A stretch of DNA of 64,000 nt from assembly GCA_001549895.1 (NCBI GenBank), contig AP014719.1:3224001-3288000 (forward strand), in the 5' to 3' direction. A program made the translations under genes and the position numbers. This document shows, piece by piece, positions 41,094-50,425 of this stretch. A model generated the notes under the pieces. That model saw nothing but the letters and a program-made list of their open reading frames with translations, was not told the DNA's origin and did no database searches. How positions within the stretch are numbered: the stretch's first letter is position 1; every line of letters starts with the position of its first letter. The stretch comes from Arthrobacter sp. Hiyo8. GTDB lineage: Bacteria > Actinomycetota > Actinomycetes > Actinomycetales > Micrococcaceae.

Positions 41094-41130
41094 GAAAGAG
41101 TATGACATGTATCACGTAAGACCCGCAAGA

Positions 41131-41216
41131 CCCAACCCTCGCTCACCTATCCCGCCCTTCCTCCCGACCCCGCTCACATATCCCGCCTTCCGAGCAAACC
41201 CCCGCTCACCTATCCG
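41131..41216. repeat. 32-bp intergenic repeat array 3 (three degenerate forward units)
   Basis: GCTCAC cores at 41141, 41172 and 41204 (spacing 31 and 32) within CCTCGCTCACCTATCC-like units. This is the only array between divergently transcribed genes. Confidence 0.75.
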
Positions 41217-41237
41217 GCGTGTGGTTAGCTGTCCGGT

Positions 41238-41963
41238 ATGGATGGGATCTCAACCGCAGCCAAGCAGCGGGGCGTCCATTGGGACGGTGCGGTGAACGCC
41301 TGGCACATCGCCGGAGGCTTGTACCGGATGGGCCGGCGGGAATGGCTCACCGATCTCGGGTGGCAGCAAATGTACGACGCCGGCATCCGCACCGTGATCG
41401 ATCTGCGGACCCTTCGCGAGCAGCAGCCCAGGGAGGTTGATCCCGAGGTTTCGGCGGATGCGACTGCTCGCTTCGAGATCGTCCATTGCCCCACCGAAGA
41501 TCCGGAGGACAAGGAGTTCACCGAGCGCTTTGGCCCGTACCTGAAAGACCCTGCCCACTACGCCGACTATGTGCGGCTCTTCCCGGACAGGCTCGCCGCT
41601 GTTTTCAAAGCCATCGCCGCGGCACCCGGCGGGGTTGTAGTGCATTGCGCTGCCGGGCGTGACCGTAGCGGGATCATCGCCGTGATGCTGCAGAACCTGT
41701 CCGGAGCCGGCGACGAGGAAATCGTGCGGGGTTACCAGCAGGGAATGCGCGGAATCAACGAGCGCCACCGCCACCATCGCGCCCCGCACGCCCATGATCC
41801 CTTTCTCGAGGAAGACGCACTCGAGGCCTTGCTGGCATCGCGCAGCGTGAGCCTGTTGGAATTCGCGCATTCCTTGGACACAGCTACCTTCCTGGGAGCG
41901 AACGGCGTCTCTAAGGCAGAAATTTCCGCCATCCGAGCGAAACTCAACGCTCCGGCGCGGTAG
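41238..41963 (+). CDS. Tyrosine-protein phosphatase (dual-specificity-like)
   Basis: 241 residues, intact. The phosphatase loop is VVVHCAAGRDRSG (Cys137, Arg143), the HCxxGxxR signature. Upstream NAWHIAGGLYRMG and GIRTVIDLRTLREQQ are typical of the MptpB/SIW14-like bacterial family, with C-terminal helices ending KAEISAIRAKL. Members act on phosphotyrosine and sometimes phosphoinositides; no partner kinase is nearby. Confidence 0.9.
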   Translation: MDGISTAAKQRGVHWDGAVNAWHIAGGLYRMGRREWLTDLGWQQMYDAGIRTVIDLRTLREQQPREVDPEVSADATARFEIVHCPTEDPEDKEFTERFGPYLKDPAHYADYVRLFPDRLAAVFKAIAAAPGGVVVHCAAGRDRSGIIAVMLQNLSGAGDEEIVRGYQQGMRGINERHRHHRAPHAHDPFLEEDALEALLASRSVSLLEFAHSLDTATFLGANGVSKAEISAIRAKLNAPAR

Positions 41964-42034
41964 AACGCGGTAGAAGCAGCGTCCCGGCGGGCATCTAGTG
42001 TGCAGATCGGGCCTCTCATGTATTCTGGGTTGTA

Positions 42035-42056
42035 TTACCGAACGGCCGGTCAGTAA
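42035..42056. promoter_or_regulatory. Candidate PaaR operator upstream of paaZ
   Basis: 22-bp imperfect palindrome TTACCGAACGG + CCGGTCAGTAA, 54 bp before the paaZ ATG. TTAC/GTAA ends and the CCGaaCGgcCGGT centre recur at 28822 and, more loosely, at 47993. Confidence 0.65.
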
Positions 42057-42109
42057 TTTGCGGCCGTTCAGTCCATTTCGTGCCCGTGCCTTGGAAGGAC
42101 CCGTCGACG

Positions 42110-44211
42110 ATGACCAGTACCGCAGTCGCTCCGGAAGCCACAACCGTTGAAACCGTGCCCAGTTTCGTCCAGGGCGAGTGGTGGACCCCAGCGCAGAAGC
42201 CTCAGCTGGCGTCCCCGTCCGCGACGCCAGCACAGGCGAGATCCTCGCAACGGTCAACACCGACGGACTGGACCTTGCCGGCGTCGTGAACTACGGGCGC
42301 ACGGTGGGCCAGCGCGAGCTCGGCAAGCTCACCTTCCACCAGCGCGCCCTCAAGCTCAAGGAACTCGCCCAGTACCTGAACGGCCGCCGCGAAGAGTTCT
42401 ACGCCTCGTCCTTCAAGACCGGCGCCACCAAGATCGACTCGATGGTGGACATCGACGGCGGCATCGGCGTGCTCTTCACCTTTGGTTCCAAGGGCCGCCG
42501 CGAACTGCCGAACTCGCAGGTTGTAGTGGACGGACCCATGGAAGTCCTGTCCAGGGACGGTTCCTTCGCCGGTGAGCATATCTACACCCGCATCCCGGGC
42601 GTCGCGGCGCAGATCAACGCCTTCAACTTCCCCGTGTGGGGCATGCTCGAGAAGTTCGCGCCTGCATTCATCGCTGGCGTCCCCACCATCGTCAAGCCAG
42701 CCACCCCCACCGGTTACGTTGCCGCCGTCGTGGTCAAGGCGATCGTCGAGTCGGGCATTCTGCCGGAAGGCTCGCTGCAGCTCATCTCGGGATCCGCCCG
42801 CACCCTGCTGGACCACCTCGACTACCGCGACATTCTCGCCTTCACCGGTTCCGCCTCCACCGCCAACTCGCTCAAGTCCCACGCCAACGTGGTCCAGGGC
42901 GGCGTCCGCTTCACCTCCGAAACCGACTCGCTCAACGCGGCCATCCTCGGACCCGACGCCGTGCCCGGCACCCCCGAGTTCGACGCCTTCATCAAGTCGG
43001 TCGTCACCGAAATGACGGTCAAGGCCGGTCAGAAGTGCACCTCGATCCGCCGCACCATCGTGCCCCAGGCGCTGGTGTCCGACGTCGTCTCCGCCATCGG
43101 CGCGCGCGTGGACGAGCGCGTCGTCGTCGGCGACCCCAGGGCAGAGGGCGTCACGATGGGCGCCCTCGCGTCGCTCGAGCAGCTCGCCGACGTCCGCGCG
43201 GCAGTGCAGTCAATGCTCGACGCCGGTGGCGAGCTCGCGTACGGGACGCTGGATTCGCCGTCGGTCACCTCGCTGGACGGCACCATCGGCGTCGTGGAGG
43301 GCGGCGCGTTCATGTCGCCCGTTGTCCTGAGCTGGGCCAACGTGGACTCGGAAGCCGTCCACTCGCTCGAGGCTTTCGGTCCGGTGTCGTCCGTGATCGG
43401 CTATTCGGACCTCGACGACGCCGTCCGCCTTGCCGCCCGCGGTGGCGGCTCCCTGGTGGCCTCCGTGTGCACCAACGATCCTGCTGTCGCCCGGGAATTG
43501 GTGACGGGAATCGCGGCACACCACGGCCGTGTCCTGATGCTCAACCGCGAGGACGCCCGCTCGTCAACCGGGCATGGTTCGCCTGTGCCGCACCTGGTTC
43601 ACGGTGGGCCGGGCCGCGCCGGTGGTGGCGAGGAACTCGGTGGTATCCGTTCCGTCATGCACCACATGCAACGCACCGCGATCCAGGGCTCGCCGAACAT
43701 GCTCACTGCCGTGACCGGCGTCTGGCACACGGGCGCGGACCGCAACTTCACAGTGGAGACCGAAGGTGCGCACCCGTTCCGGAAGTCGCTGGCAACCCTG
43801 CGGATCGGCGATGCCGTGCGGTCCGAACTGCGGCAGGTCACCCTGGACGACATCACGGCCTTCGCCAACTCCACCGGCGACACCTTCTACGCCCACACCA
43901 ACCAGGAAGCAGCCGAAGCCAATCCGTTCTTCCCGGGAATCGTGGCGCACGGGTACCTGCTGCTCAGCTGGGCCGCCGGCCTGTTCGTGGAGCCGGCACC
44001 GGGCCCCGTCCTGGCCAACTACGGGCTGGAGAACCTGCGCTTCATCACGCCCGTGGCCGCAGGGGATTCGATCCGGGTCACGCTTACGGCCAAGAAGATC
44101 ACTCCGCGCGAGACCGACGAATACGGCGAAGTAGCCTGGGACGCCGTCCTGACCAACCAGAACGACGAAATCGTAGCCACCTACGACGTCCTGACCCTCG
44201 TGGAGAAGTAG
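42110..44211 (+). CDS. paaZ: PaaZ: aldehyde dehydrogenase / enoyl-CoA hydratase fusion (one frameshift)
   Basis: Bifunctional ring-opening enzyme: the MaoC domain hydrolyses oxepin-CoA and the ALDH domain oxidises the semialdehyde. ALDH part, roughly residues 1-530: AAQINAFNFPVWGMLEKFAPAF, LAFTGSASTANSLKSH, FTSETDSLNAAI and VKAGQKCTSIRRTIVP with catalytic Cys. MaoC hot-dog part, about 560-690: FANSTGDTFYAHTNQEAA and FFPGIVAHGYLLLSWAAGLF. A C is missing from a run near 42186, separating the first 26 residues (start MTSTAVAPEATTVE at 42110). Total about 700 residues, normal. Confidence 0.93.
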
Positions 44212-44222
44212 CCTCCCCTACC

Positions 44223-44304
44223 GACGCTCGCTCACGTATGTGGGGGTTTGGCCGGACGCTCGCTCACTTGTGTGGGTGTTTGGCCGGACGCCCGCTCACG
44301 TGTG
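44223..44304. repeat. 32-bp intergenic repeat array 4 (three forward units)
   Basis: Units start at 44223, 44255 and 44287, exactly 32 nt apart. The first two are nearly identical across the whole unit (GACGCTCGCTCAC, then TGTGGG and TTTGGCC). The third keeps the core GACGCCCGCTCACGTGTGT. Confidence 0.88.
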
Positions 44305-44314
44305 TACTGCATAC

Positions 44315-44343
44315 GGAACGCTCCCCTCACTGGGGAGCGTTCC
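44315..44343. terminator. Terminator-like hairpin between convergent paaZ and the GYD gene
   Basis: GGAACGCTCCCC (44315-44326) pairs with GGGGAGCGTTCC (44332-44343) around a 5-nt loop, perfect 12-bp stem. It directly follows repeat array 4. Confidence 0.75.
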
Positions 44344-44358
44344 GGACCGATGTTCGTT

Positions 44359-44679
44359 TTATTGCCCGGGGGCGCGGTATGTCGGGGTCTTCTTGGCAGC
44401 TTCGTCGAGATCCTCCACCGTCATGAGCGGCTTCAAATGCAGGCGCACAGCGCCTGTCGCATTGATCATGAGTGAGAGGGCGGCGGCGCTAGCCGCGTCC
44501 GGGATCTCGAAGACTCCGACGACGTCGGTCTCCCCGAAAGCGTAGTAGAAACATTCGAGCGATCCGTCGACGGATTTGAGTGCATCGACCACGGCATCGC
44601 GGCGCTTGGTGCCGCCCTCGCGCAACAGCCCCTTGATTCCGTCGCCTACGTAGTTGGCTTCGAACAGATATTTGGTCAT
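44359..44679 (-). CDS. GYD-domain protein
   Basis: 106 residues, intact. MTKYLFEANYVGDGIKGLLREGGTKRRDAVVDALKSVDGSLECFYYAFGETDVVGVFEIPDAASAAAL follows the ferredoxin-like GYD-domain plan (Y-x-x-x-A-x-Y-T start, then a GxxD-type turn). Function of the family is unknown; it is likely a small cytoplasmic dimer. Confidence 0.85.
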   Translation of the reverse strand: MTKYLFEANYVGDGIKGLLREGGTKRRDAVVDALKSVDGSLECFYYAFGETDVVGVFEIPDAASAAALSLMINATGAVRLHLKPLMTVEDLDEAAKKTPTYRAPGQ

Positions 44680-44888
44680 TGTCTTCCCGTCCCGTGATGT
44701 CCAGGACTCGGGCCTACTCAGGTGCTCCCATCACCCGTTGAGGGAAGGTCCCGGAGTTGTTCCCCTGCGAGGGGGCTGTGCACATAGTAGGCCGAGGCTG
44801 TCGCCCTGACAACGGTCTAGCCAACGCTTGCTCACAAGGTCTTTCCGATCCCGCCCGGCGTAAGATTTTTTGCGTAGGAGGTGGCGAA

Positions 44889-45296
44889 ATGAACCTAGCA
44901 CTCAGAACAGCCACAACCGTCTTGCCCGTCGACGACGTGGACCGAGCCCGCAGCTTCTACGCGGAGAAACTCGGCCTCCCTCATCGCGGCATGACCTGGG
45001 ATGGAAATGATTTGTTCGGCATCGACGGCGGTCCCATGCTGCAGTTGATGCCCATCAAGGACGGCATGCACTCGTCGCACACTGCCCTTTCCTTTGAAGT
45101 CAGCGACATCGAGCGGACAGTCGACGAAATGGAGGCGAACGGCGTCGAATTCCGGGATTACGATCTCCCGGATCTCAAGACAGAACACCACATTTGTACC
45201 ACCGACGCCGACCGTTGCGCCTGGTTCATGGACACGGAAAACAACGTCCTTTGCGTCCATGAAAGTTTGGGTATCCAGGCCGAATACCAGCTCTGA
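44889..45296 (+). CDS. VOC/glyoxalase-family protein
   Basis: 135 residues, intact, preceded by a strong AGGAGG ribosome-binding site seven bases before ATG 44889. MNLALRTATTVLPVDDVDRARSFYAEKLGLPHRGMTWDGNDLFGIDGGPMLQL and later FEVSDIERTVDEMEANGV, CAWFMDTENNVLCVHES form the two paired beta-alpha-beta modules of the glyoxalase/bleomycin-resistance fold. Substrate unknown. An in-frame upstream start would add 44 unrelated residues. Confidence 0.87.
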   Translation: MNLALRTATTVLPVDDVDRARSFYAEKLGLPHRGMTWDGNDLFGIDGGPMLQLMPIKDGMHSSHTALSFEVSDIERTVDEMEANGVEFRDYDLPDLKTEHHICTTDADRCAWFMDTENNVLCVHESLGIQAEYQL

Positions 45297-45314
45297 AAAG
45301 CATCACAGCACCAC

Positions 45315-45354
45315 GCAGAACGCCCGCTCACTTTTTAGTGAGCGGGCGTTCTGC
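45315..45354. terminator. Perfect 18-bp hairpin formed by facing 32-bp repeat units
   Basis: 45315-45332 (GCAGAACGCCCGCTCACT) is exactly complementary to 45337-45354, with a TTTT loop. It lies 18 bp after the VOC stop and before the convergent paaR gene, so it is placed to end transcription from either side. Confidence 0.75.
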
Positions 45355-45446
45355 CAATTGGGGATATATGTGAGCGGGCGTCGGTCGAAAGTCCCGTATA
45401 TGTGAGCGGGCGTCGGTTGAAAGTGCCGTATATGTGAGCGAGCGTC
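45317..45446. repeat. 32-bp intergenic repeat array 5 (one forward, four reverse units)
   Basis: Reverse cores (A/T)GTGAGCG at 45337, 45369, 45401 and 45433, a strict 32-nt pitch, preceded by one forward unit with GAACGCCCGCTCAC. Units 2 and 3 are nearly identical over their full length (TGTGAGCGGGCGTCGG, then GAAAGT and CCGTATA). Confidence 0.88.
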
Positions 45447-45475
45447 TGAGGGGGCAGGGGGAAGCCAGGGGCGAC

Positions 45476-46086
45476 CTACGCCGAGGCGTGGAGGCCGTCG
45501 AACGCCATGGTGATGACGTCGTCGGCCAGGCGTTGCGGGGAGAGCGAGCCGCCCGGTTTGTACCACTCCACGATCGAGTTGATGGTCCCGAACAGGAGCC
45601 GGGTCACGGTGCGGGGGTCGATGTCCTGGCGCAGCGTGCCTTCTTCGCGGGCGGCCGAGATCAACGCGGCCACCTTGTGGTCGAAGGCACGACGCCGTTC
45701 CAGGGCATCGCGCTCAATTTCGGTGTTGCCGCGGAGACGCAGGAGCAGCGTGACGAACGGCAGCCGGTCCACCAGCACGGCGATGGTCTGCCGCAGGACG
45801 AACTCAAGGCGTGCATCGGCCGCCCCGGTAACAGCCTCGGGCTGTTCCAGGATGGCCTCGAGCCCACCCAGTGCGTGCTCGAGGGCGAGCTTCAGGAGGT
45901 CGCCCTTGGACGGCACGTGGTGGTAAATGGCTGATTTTGAGATGCCCAGGTTTTCGGCCAGAATGCCCATGGATGTGGCGTCGTAACCGTGGCGGTTGAA
46001 GACGTCGACGGCGATGAGCAGCACTGATTGCTGGTCGTATCCGGGCGTCCCCGCTTGGTTACTGTTTCACTAGGCATGCTGGCCAT
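45476..46086 (-). CDS. paaR: TetR-family regulator of phenylacetate genes (PaaR-like), frameshift
   Basis: Start ATG 46086: ASMPSETVTKRGRPGYDQQSVLLIAVDVFNRHGYDATSMGILAENLGISKSAIYHHVPSKGDLLKLAL is the TetR HTH, with one G missing near 46045. The ligand domain continues VLRQTIAVLVDRLPFVTLLLRLRG and TRLLFGTINSIVEWYKPGGSLSPQRLADDVITMAFDGL. About 203 residues. Directly downstream of paaK on the same strand; shared palindromes before the three paa transcription units make PaaR the likely repressor, with phenylacetyl-CoA as probable inducer by family knowledge. Confidence 0.85.
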
Positions 46087-46107
46087 TTTCTCATGAACGG
46101 TCGGTTG
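46086..46107. promoter_or_regulatory. Half-conserved PaaR-type site ahead of paaR
   Basis: GAACGGTCGGT (46095-46105) matches the same half of the thiolase-operon site exactly; the other half is not conserved. Its place at the paaR start would fit autoregulation. Confidence 0.4.
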
Positions 46108-46130
46108 ATTCGCGCACGCGCCCTGCCACG

Positions 46131-47480
46131 TTACCTCTTGGGTCGCATGTCGTAGACGCGGCGCAGCTTGCCGTTGGAGCGCTCAAGCGAACCCGGCTCC
46201 ACGACGTCCACCACGCACGAAGAACCCACGTGGATCTTGATCTGTTCGCGCAGGGCGTGTGCCGCCGTCGTGCCCGCCTCGACCGAAACGTTCTCGCGGC
46301 GCTCAATCTTGACCGTCAGCGAATCCATGCGCTTGCCTTCGGGGCGGGTGAGCTCGAGTTGGAAGTGCGGGCTGAGTTCGGGGATGCGCAGGGCGATTTC
46401 CTCGATCTGTGAAGGGAAGAGGTTCACGCCGCGCAGGATGATCATGTCGTCGCTGCGTCCGGTGATGCGGCCCATGCGGCGGTGCGCGGGCGGGCGGTGC
46501 CGGCAGCAGACGGGTGAGGTCCTTGGTGCGGTACCGGATGATCGGCAGCGCTTCCTTGGTGAGCGAAGTGAAGACGAGTTCGCCCGGCTCGCCGTCGGCC
46601 AGCACGGCACTTTCCCCGCGGGAGGGATCGAACGGATCGATGATTTCGGGGCGGAAGTGGTCTTCCCAGATGTGGCAGCCGTCCTGGGTCTCCACGGCCT
46701 CGCCGGCCACGCCCGGGCCCATGACTTCCGAGAGCCCGTAGATGTCGCAGGCCTTGATGTTCATGGTGGTTTCGAGCTCATGCCGCATTTCCTCGGTCCA
46801 CGGTTCGGCTCCGAGCACGGCGTACTTGAGCGAGGTCGACGCCGGATCCACACCCATGTGCGCCATCGCGTCGGCGATTGTGAGCAGGTAAGTCGGGGTC
46901 GCCAGGATCGCGTCCGGCTTGAAGTCCTGGATCAGCTGGATCTGGCGTTCGGTTTGGCCGCCGGACATCGGGATGACGGTGCAGCCGAGCGCTTCGGCAC
47001 CGGCGTGGGCGCCCAAACCGCCGGTGAACAGGCCGTAGCCGTAGGCGTTGTGGACCTTCATGCCCGGCCGGACGCCGGAAGCGCGGAGCGAGCGGCCACC
47101 AGCGTGGCCCAGTTGGCGAGGTCGTTCTTGGTGTACCCGACGACGGTTGGCCGGCCAGTGGTTCCGGAGCTCGCGTGGATGCGGGCTACTTCGTCTTGCG
47201 GTACGGCGAACATGCCGAAGGGGTATTCCTGGCGGAGGTCTTCCTTGGTGGTGTACGGGAACTTGCCGAGATCGGACAGTTCGCGGAGATCGGAAGGGTG
47301 GACGCCGGCGTCGTCGAACTTGCGCTTGTACAGTGGCACGCGATCGTAGGCGTAGGCCACGGTGTGCTGGAGGCGGCTCAGCTGCAAGGCCTCGAGCTCG
47401 TCGCGGGAAATGGTTTCTTCGCGATCTAGCTGTGCAGTGTTAAGCGGTGCGTCGGGAGCGGCGACGGTGTTCTGTGTCAT
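46131..47480 (-). CDS. paaK: Phenylacetate-CoA ligase
   Basis: AMP-forming ligase that activates phenylacetate. Features: [43 protein letters not shown] (P-loop-like AMP motif), [62 protein letters not shown], and after a second break [38 protein letters not shown] and [12 protein letters not shown]. Missing bases near 47093 and near 46500. Start ATG 47480 is 7 bp after paaI. About 450 residues. Confidence 0.93.
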
Positions 47481-47487
47481 TGTCTTC

Positions 47488-47970
47488 CTACTTCTTGGAG
47501 ATGGTGCGGCTGCGGCCACGGAACTCGGCGATGAGCTCGCCGTAGCTGCCCGGTTCTTCGGGAGACCCGACGGCGGAAGGTTCGCTTGCGTCGGCCGCGA
47601 AGATTTGGATGTCGTACAGGCCGCTGCGGCCGTTGTTGGCGCGACGGTTCGCGACGGCGGTGATCACCTGGCCTTGATAGGCCGGCTTGAGGAAGTTGAT
47701 GTCGACGCCGGCGGCGACAGTTATGGTGTCGGCTTCCGACGGCGAGGGGTTGGCCGGGTTGCATGCCAGTGCAAAAGCTGAATCGGCGAAGGCGAAGATC
47801 ATTCCGCCGTGGGCCATTCCGAAGCCGTTGAGCATTTCCTGCCGGAGCTTCATGCGGACGGTGGCGTGGCCGTCGTCGACCTTGAGCACCTCCAGGCCCA
47901 TCCACTCGGAGGCGTAGTCGTTCTTGAGAATCTGGTGCTGCGCTGCGCCAGAAAGGGTGGTCTCAACCAT
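47488..47970 (-). CDS. paaI: Hydroxyphenylacetyl-CoA thioesterase PaaI
   Basis: 160 residues, intact. Hot-dog fold with [75 protein letters not shown], which contains the PaaI catalytic pattern NGxGMAHGGMxFAxADxAFA. It rescues stalled CoA esters in the phenylacetate pathway. First gene of paaI-paaK-paaR; a palindrome at 47993 lies 23 bp upstream of its start. Confidence 0.92.
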   Translation of the reverse strand: MVETTLSGAAQHQILKNDYASEWMGLEVLKVDDGHATVRMKLRQEMLNGFGMAHGGMIFAFADSAFALACNPANPSPSEADTITVAAGVDINFLKPAYQGQVITAVANRRANNGRSGLYDIQIFAADASEPSAVGSPEEPGSYGELIAEFRGRSRTISKK

Positions 47971-47992
47971 GCGTCATTGCCTCCAGCTTTAT

Positions 47993-48014
47993 TTACCGAA
48001 TGTTCATTAGGTAA
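47993..48014. promoter_or_regulatory. Candidate PaaR operator upstream of paaI
   Basis: TTACCGAATGT + TCATTAGGTAA, 22 bp with TTAC/GTAA ends as in the paaZ site, though the centre is less conserved. Confidence 0.5.
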
Positions 48015-48099
48015 TCCCAGTTTGCTTGAACTGTCAAGAGGAGATCGCTCGGCGGGACGGATCCAGACCCCAAAAACCCCAACGTAGTAGCCTCGAGTC

Positions 48100-48654
48100 A
48101 TGCCGCTCATCGAACTGCCCATCCGGACCCCGAGGCTCGTGCTTCGCAGGTTCGAGGCCACTGACCTGGAGCGATTCCACGCCTACCAGTCGCTACCCGA
48201 GACGGCGCGCTTCCTGCTCCGGCAGGAATTGACCCTCACGCAGTCCATGGAAGCGTTGGGCCGCTACGCCAACTTCTCTTTCGAACAAGAGGGCGACTGG
48301 GTGTGCCTCGCCATAGAGCGCGCGGACACGCCGGGCTTGCTTGGCGAAGTGGTGCTCAAGTGGCTGCCGGGCACGGGGCAGGCCGAAATCGGCTGGATCT
48401 TGGCACCGGAAAGCCGAGGCCAGGGCTACGCCGCAGAAGCGGCCGAAGCCGTGCTCCGCCTGGGTTTTGAAACCCTCATGTTCCACCGGATCGAGGCCAA
48501 GCTGGATGCCCTGAACACCTCGTCGTCGGGATTGTGCGAACGGCTTGGGATGCGCCGCGAAGCCGAGCTCGTGGACAACTGGCATTACAAGGGCCAATGG
48601 TCCACCGAAGTCATCTACGCGATGCTTGACTCGGAGTGGCGCGCGCGGAAATAG
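48100..48654 (+). CDS. GNAT-family N-acetyltransferase (RimJ/RimL-like)
   Basis: 184 residues, intact. IRTPRLVLRRFEATDLERFHAYQSLPETARFL at the start, GLLGEVVLKWLPGTGQAEIGWILAPESRGQGYAAEAAEAVLRLGFETLMFHRIEAKLDALNTSSSGLCERLGMRREAELVDNWHYKGQWSTEVIYAML. The acetyl-CoA loop is SRGQGYA. A half copy of the 66-bp element begins 4 bp after its stop. Substrate unknown. Confidence 0.9.
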   Translation: MPLIELPIRTPRLVLRRFEATDLERFHAYQSLPETARFLLRQELTLTQSMEALGRYANFSFEQEGDWVCLAIERADTPGLLGEVVLKWLPGTGQAEIGWILAPESRGQGYAAEAAEAVLRLGFETLMFHRIEAKLDALNTSSSGLCERLGMRREAELVDNWHYKGQWSTEVIYAMLDSEWRARK

Positions 48655-48657
48655 CAT

Positions 48658-48676
48658 CCACTGCGAGCTGCTTGGG
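48658..48676. repeat. Half copy of the 66-bp palindromic element
   Basis: CACTGCGAGCTGCTTGGG matches the right outer arm of the full elements (TGCGAGCTACTTGGG). The left half is absent, and the fragment follows the GNAT stop by 4 bp. Confidence 0.6.
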
Positions 48677-48682
48677 GGACGG

Positions 48683-49575
48683 TCATGGTGCGGGCTCCAG
48701 TTCTTTCTCGGGTGCGATGGATGCGGTTGCCCGGGAGAGCAGGATGACGCCGGCCAATGCGGCCGCGCCGCCGAGGAGCGAGGCGACACCCGGGACTTCG
48801 CCGAGCAAAATCCACCCGAGCAGCAGGGACAGCACCGGCACGACGTACAGGAGAGAACCGCCCTCTGCCACGCTGGTCCGCGAGAGCGAAACGTTCCAGA
48901 AACCGTAGCCCACCACGGTGCAGATCACCACGAGCACGGCCAATGCCAGCCAAGCGTTCCACGTGAACTCGGACGGCGTCGCTGCGAACCGGGCGGTCGG
49001 CAGGGTTGCCACTCCGCCGATGAGGGATCCCCAGAAGACCACTTCGAGCGGAGGGACGCGTGCCAGCAGGGGCTGCTGGACAATGAGGAATGCCGACAGG
49101 AGAAGTGCGGCTGCCACGATGTACAAGGCATCGCCGTTGAAGCCGACGGCCGCGGAATCGCCCAGCGTAATGGCTACGACGCCTGCTACGGCAAGCAGCA
49201 TCCCCCAGTAGCCCAGGCCCGACGTTCTCTCCCGTAACATCAGATGACCGAGGACGAACGCGAAGACGGGCGAGATATTCAGCAGGAGACTCGCTGTTCC
49301 GGCCGGAACGGTCGTCTGCCCGAGGTTCAGGAGCAGGCCGAAGCCCGCATACCCCAGTAATCCCGCGACAAGCATCCTCGGAATGTCACCACCCCGCAGC
49401 GTAAGCCGCTGCCGCCGGATCAGCAGCACCAAGCCAAGCACGACGGCGGCACCCAAGTAGCGCAGCGGCGTCAGGTCCGGGGGTCCATCACCTTCAGGGC
49501 CTCGCGGGTAGCCACGTATGTGGGCGCGGAAGACAGCACCATCAGCACATCTGGTCTTCGGTACCATCCGGTCAC
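48683..49575 (-). CDS. EamA/RhaT-type DMT-family transporter (frameshift, uncertain start)
   Basis: Ten-helix drug/metabolite exporter: LTPLRYLGAAVVLGLVLLI, MLVAGLLGYAGFGLLLNLGQTTVPAGTASLLLNISPVFAFVLGHLMLRER (EamA motif), WGMLLAVAGVVAITLGDS, and a second repeat, GYGFWNVSLSRTSVAEGGSLLYVVPVLSLLLGWILLGEVPG. One C is missing near 49490; before it the frame reads VLMVLSSAPTYVATREALKVMDPP, a shortened first helix. A GTG at 49575 would begin it, but helix 1 seems incomplete, so a further deletion upstream is possible. Confidence 0.82.
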
Positions 49576-49775
49576 AATTGGGCCTTCCCGGTGAAGTGGC
49601 CCTTTGCTTCAGGGCGCTTATTCAGGGAACTATTGCTCTCCCAGACGATTTATTCGTACAGTACATGAATTAGATCGTTCGCGGAAGAAATAAAGAGCCA
49701 CTATTCTTTGAAGAGACCTTTGAGAAGCGCATCAGTCGGACATCGGCCTGAGCAGGGGAAACGAGGACGAGCGAC

Positions 49776-50425
49776 ATGACGGCGACCACCAAGGACCACG
49801 AAGAGCGGCCCCGCGCCAAGACTGCCGGCGAACGGCAGCGGCACCCCACTGAAGTGCGGCGTCAGCTGGTGGTTGACGCCGCGCGGGACCTGATCGCGGA
49901 CAAAGGACTGTTCAATGTCCTGATCCGCGACATTTCAAAAGCCTGCGGAGTGTCACCCGGGACCATCACTTACCATTTCAAGAGTCTCGACGAAGTCCTG
50001 ATGGAAGTAGTCAAGGCGGAAACCGCAGACTTCTACGTTCCCCTGCAGGAGAGCGCCAGAGGGTCCGGCGACCCTACTAGGAACTGCTGTTTTTCCTCGA
50101 GGGGATGTTCGGCTCGGATGCGAATTCCCGCAGGCACTGGCTGATCTGGTTCGACTTCTGGTCCGCTGCGGCCAGGGACGAAGCCTACGGAAGCTGGATG
50201 AGCGAACACTACGACGGCTGGCGCAGCGCCTTGCGCGAGATCACCGAGCGCGGCGTCAGCGAGGGATCCTTCGTCTGTGACGATCCCCAAGGTTTCGCCA
50301 TCGAGACGGCAGCCATGGTGGATGGCCTCGCCGTCCAGTGCTATGCGCGGGGTTCGTCCCTTCCGGTGGAAACATCGCGGAACCTGCTTATCGCGTTCGT
50401 GAGGCGAGAGCTCCAGATCAGGTGA
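49776..50425 (+). CDS. TetR-family regulator (frameshift)
   Basis: The N-terminal HTH is RRQLVVDAARDLIADKGLFNVLIRDISKACGVSPGTITYHFKSLDEVLMEVV. After a missing G near 50083 the effector domain continues ELLFFLEGMFGSDANSRRHWLIWFDFWSAAARDEAYGSWMSEHYDGWRSALREIT and ETAAMVDGLAVQCYARGSSLPVETSRNLLIAFVRREL. The TetR_C-type end (TAAMVDGLAVQ) is typical of BetI-like members. About 217 residues. No obvious target is adjacent except the divergent EamA exporter 200 bp upstream, which is a plausible one. Confidence 0.83.

Noticed and set aside
9963..45446. The 32-bp repeat arrays as CRISPR arrays
   Set aside because: Whole units are similar to each other with no unique spacers, orientation flips inside arrays, and no cas genes are present.
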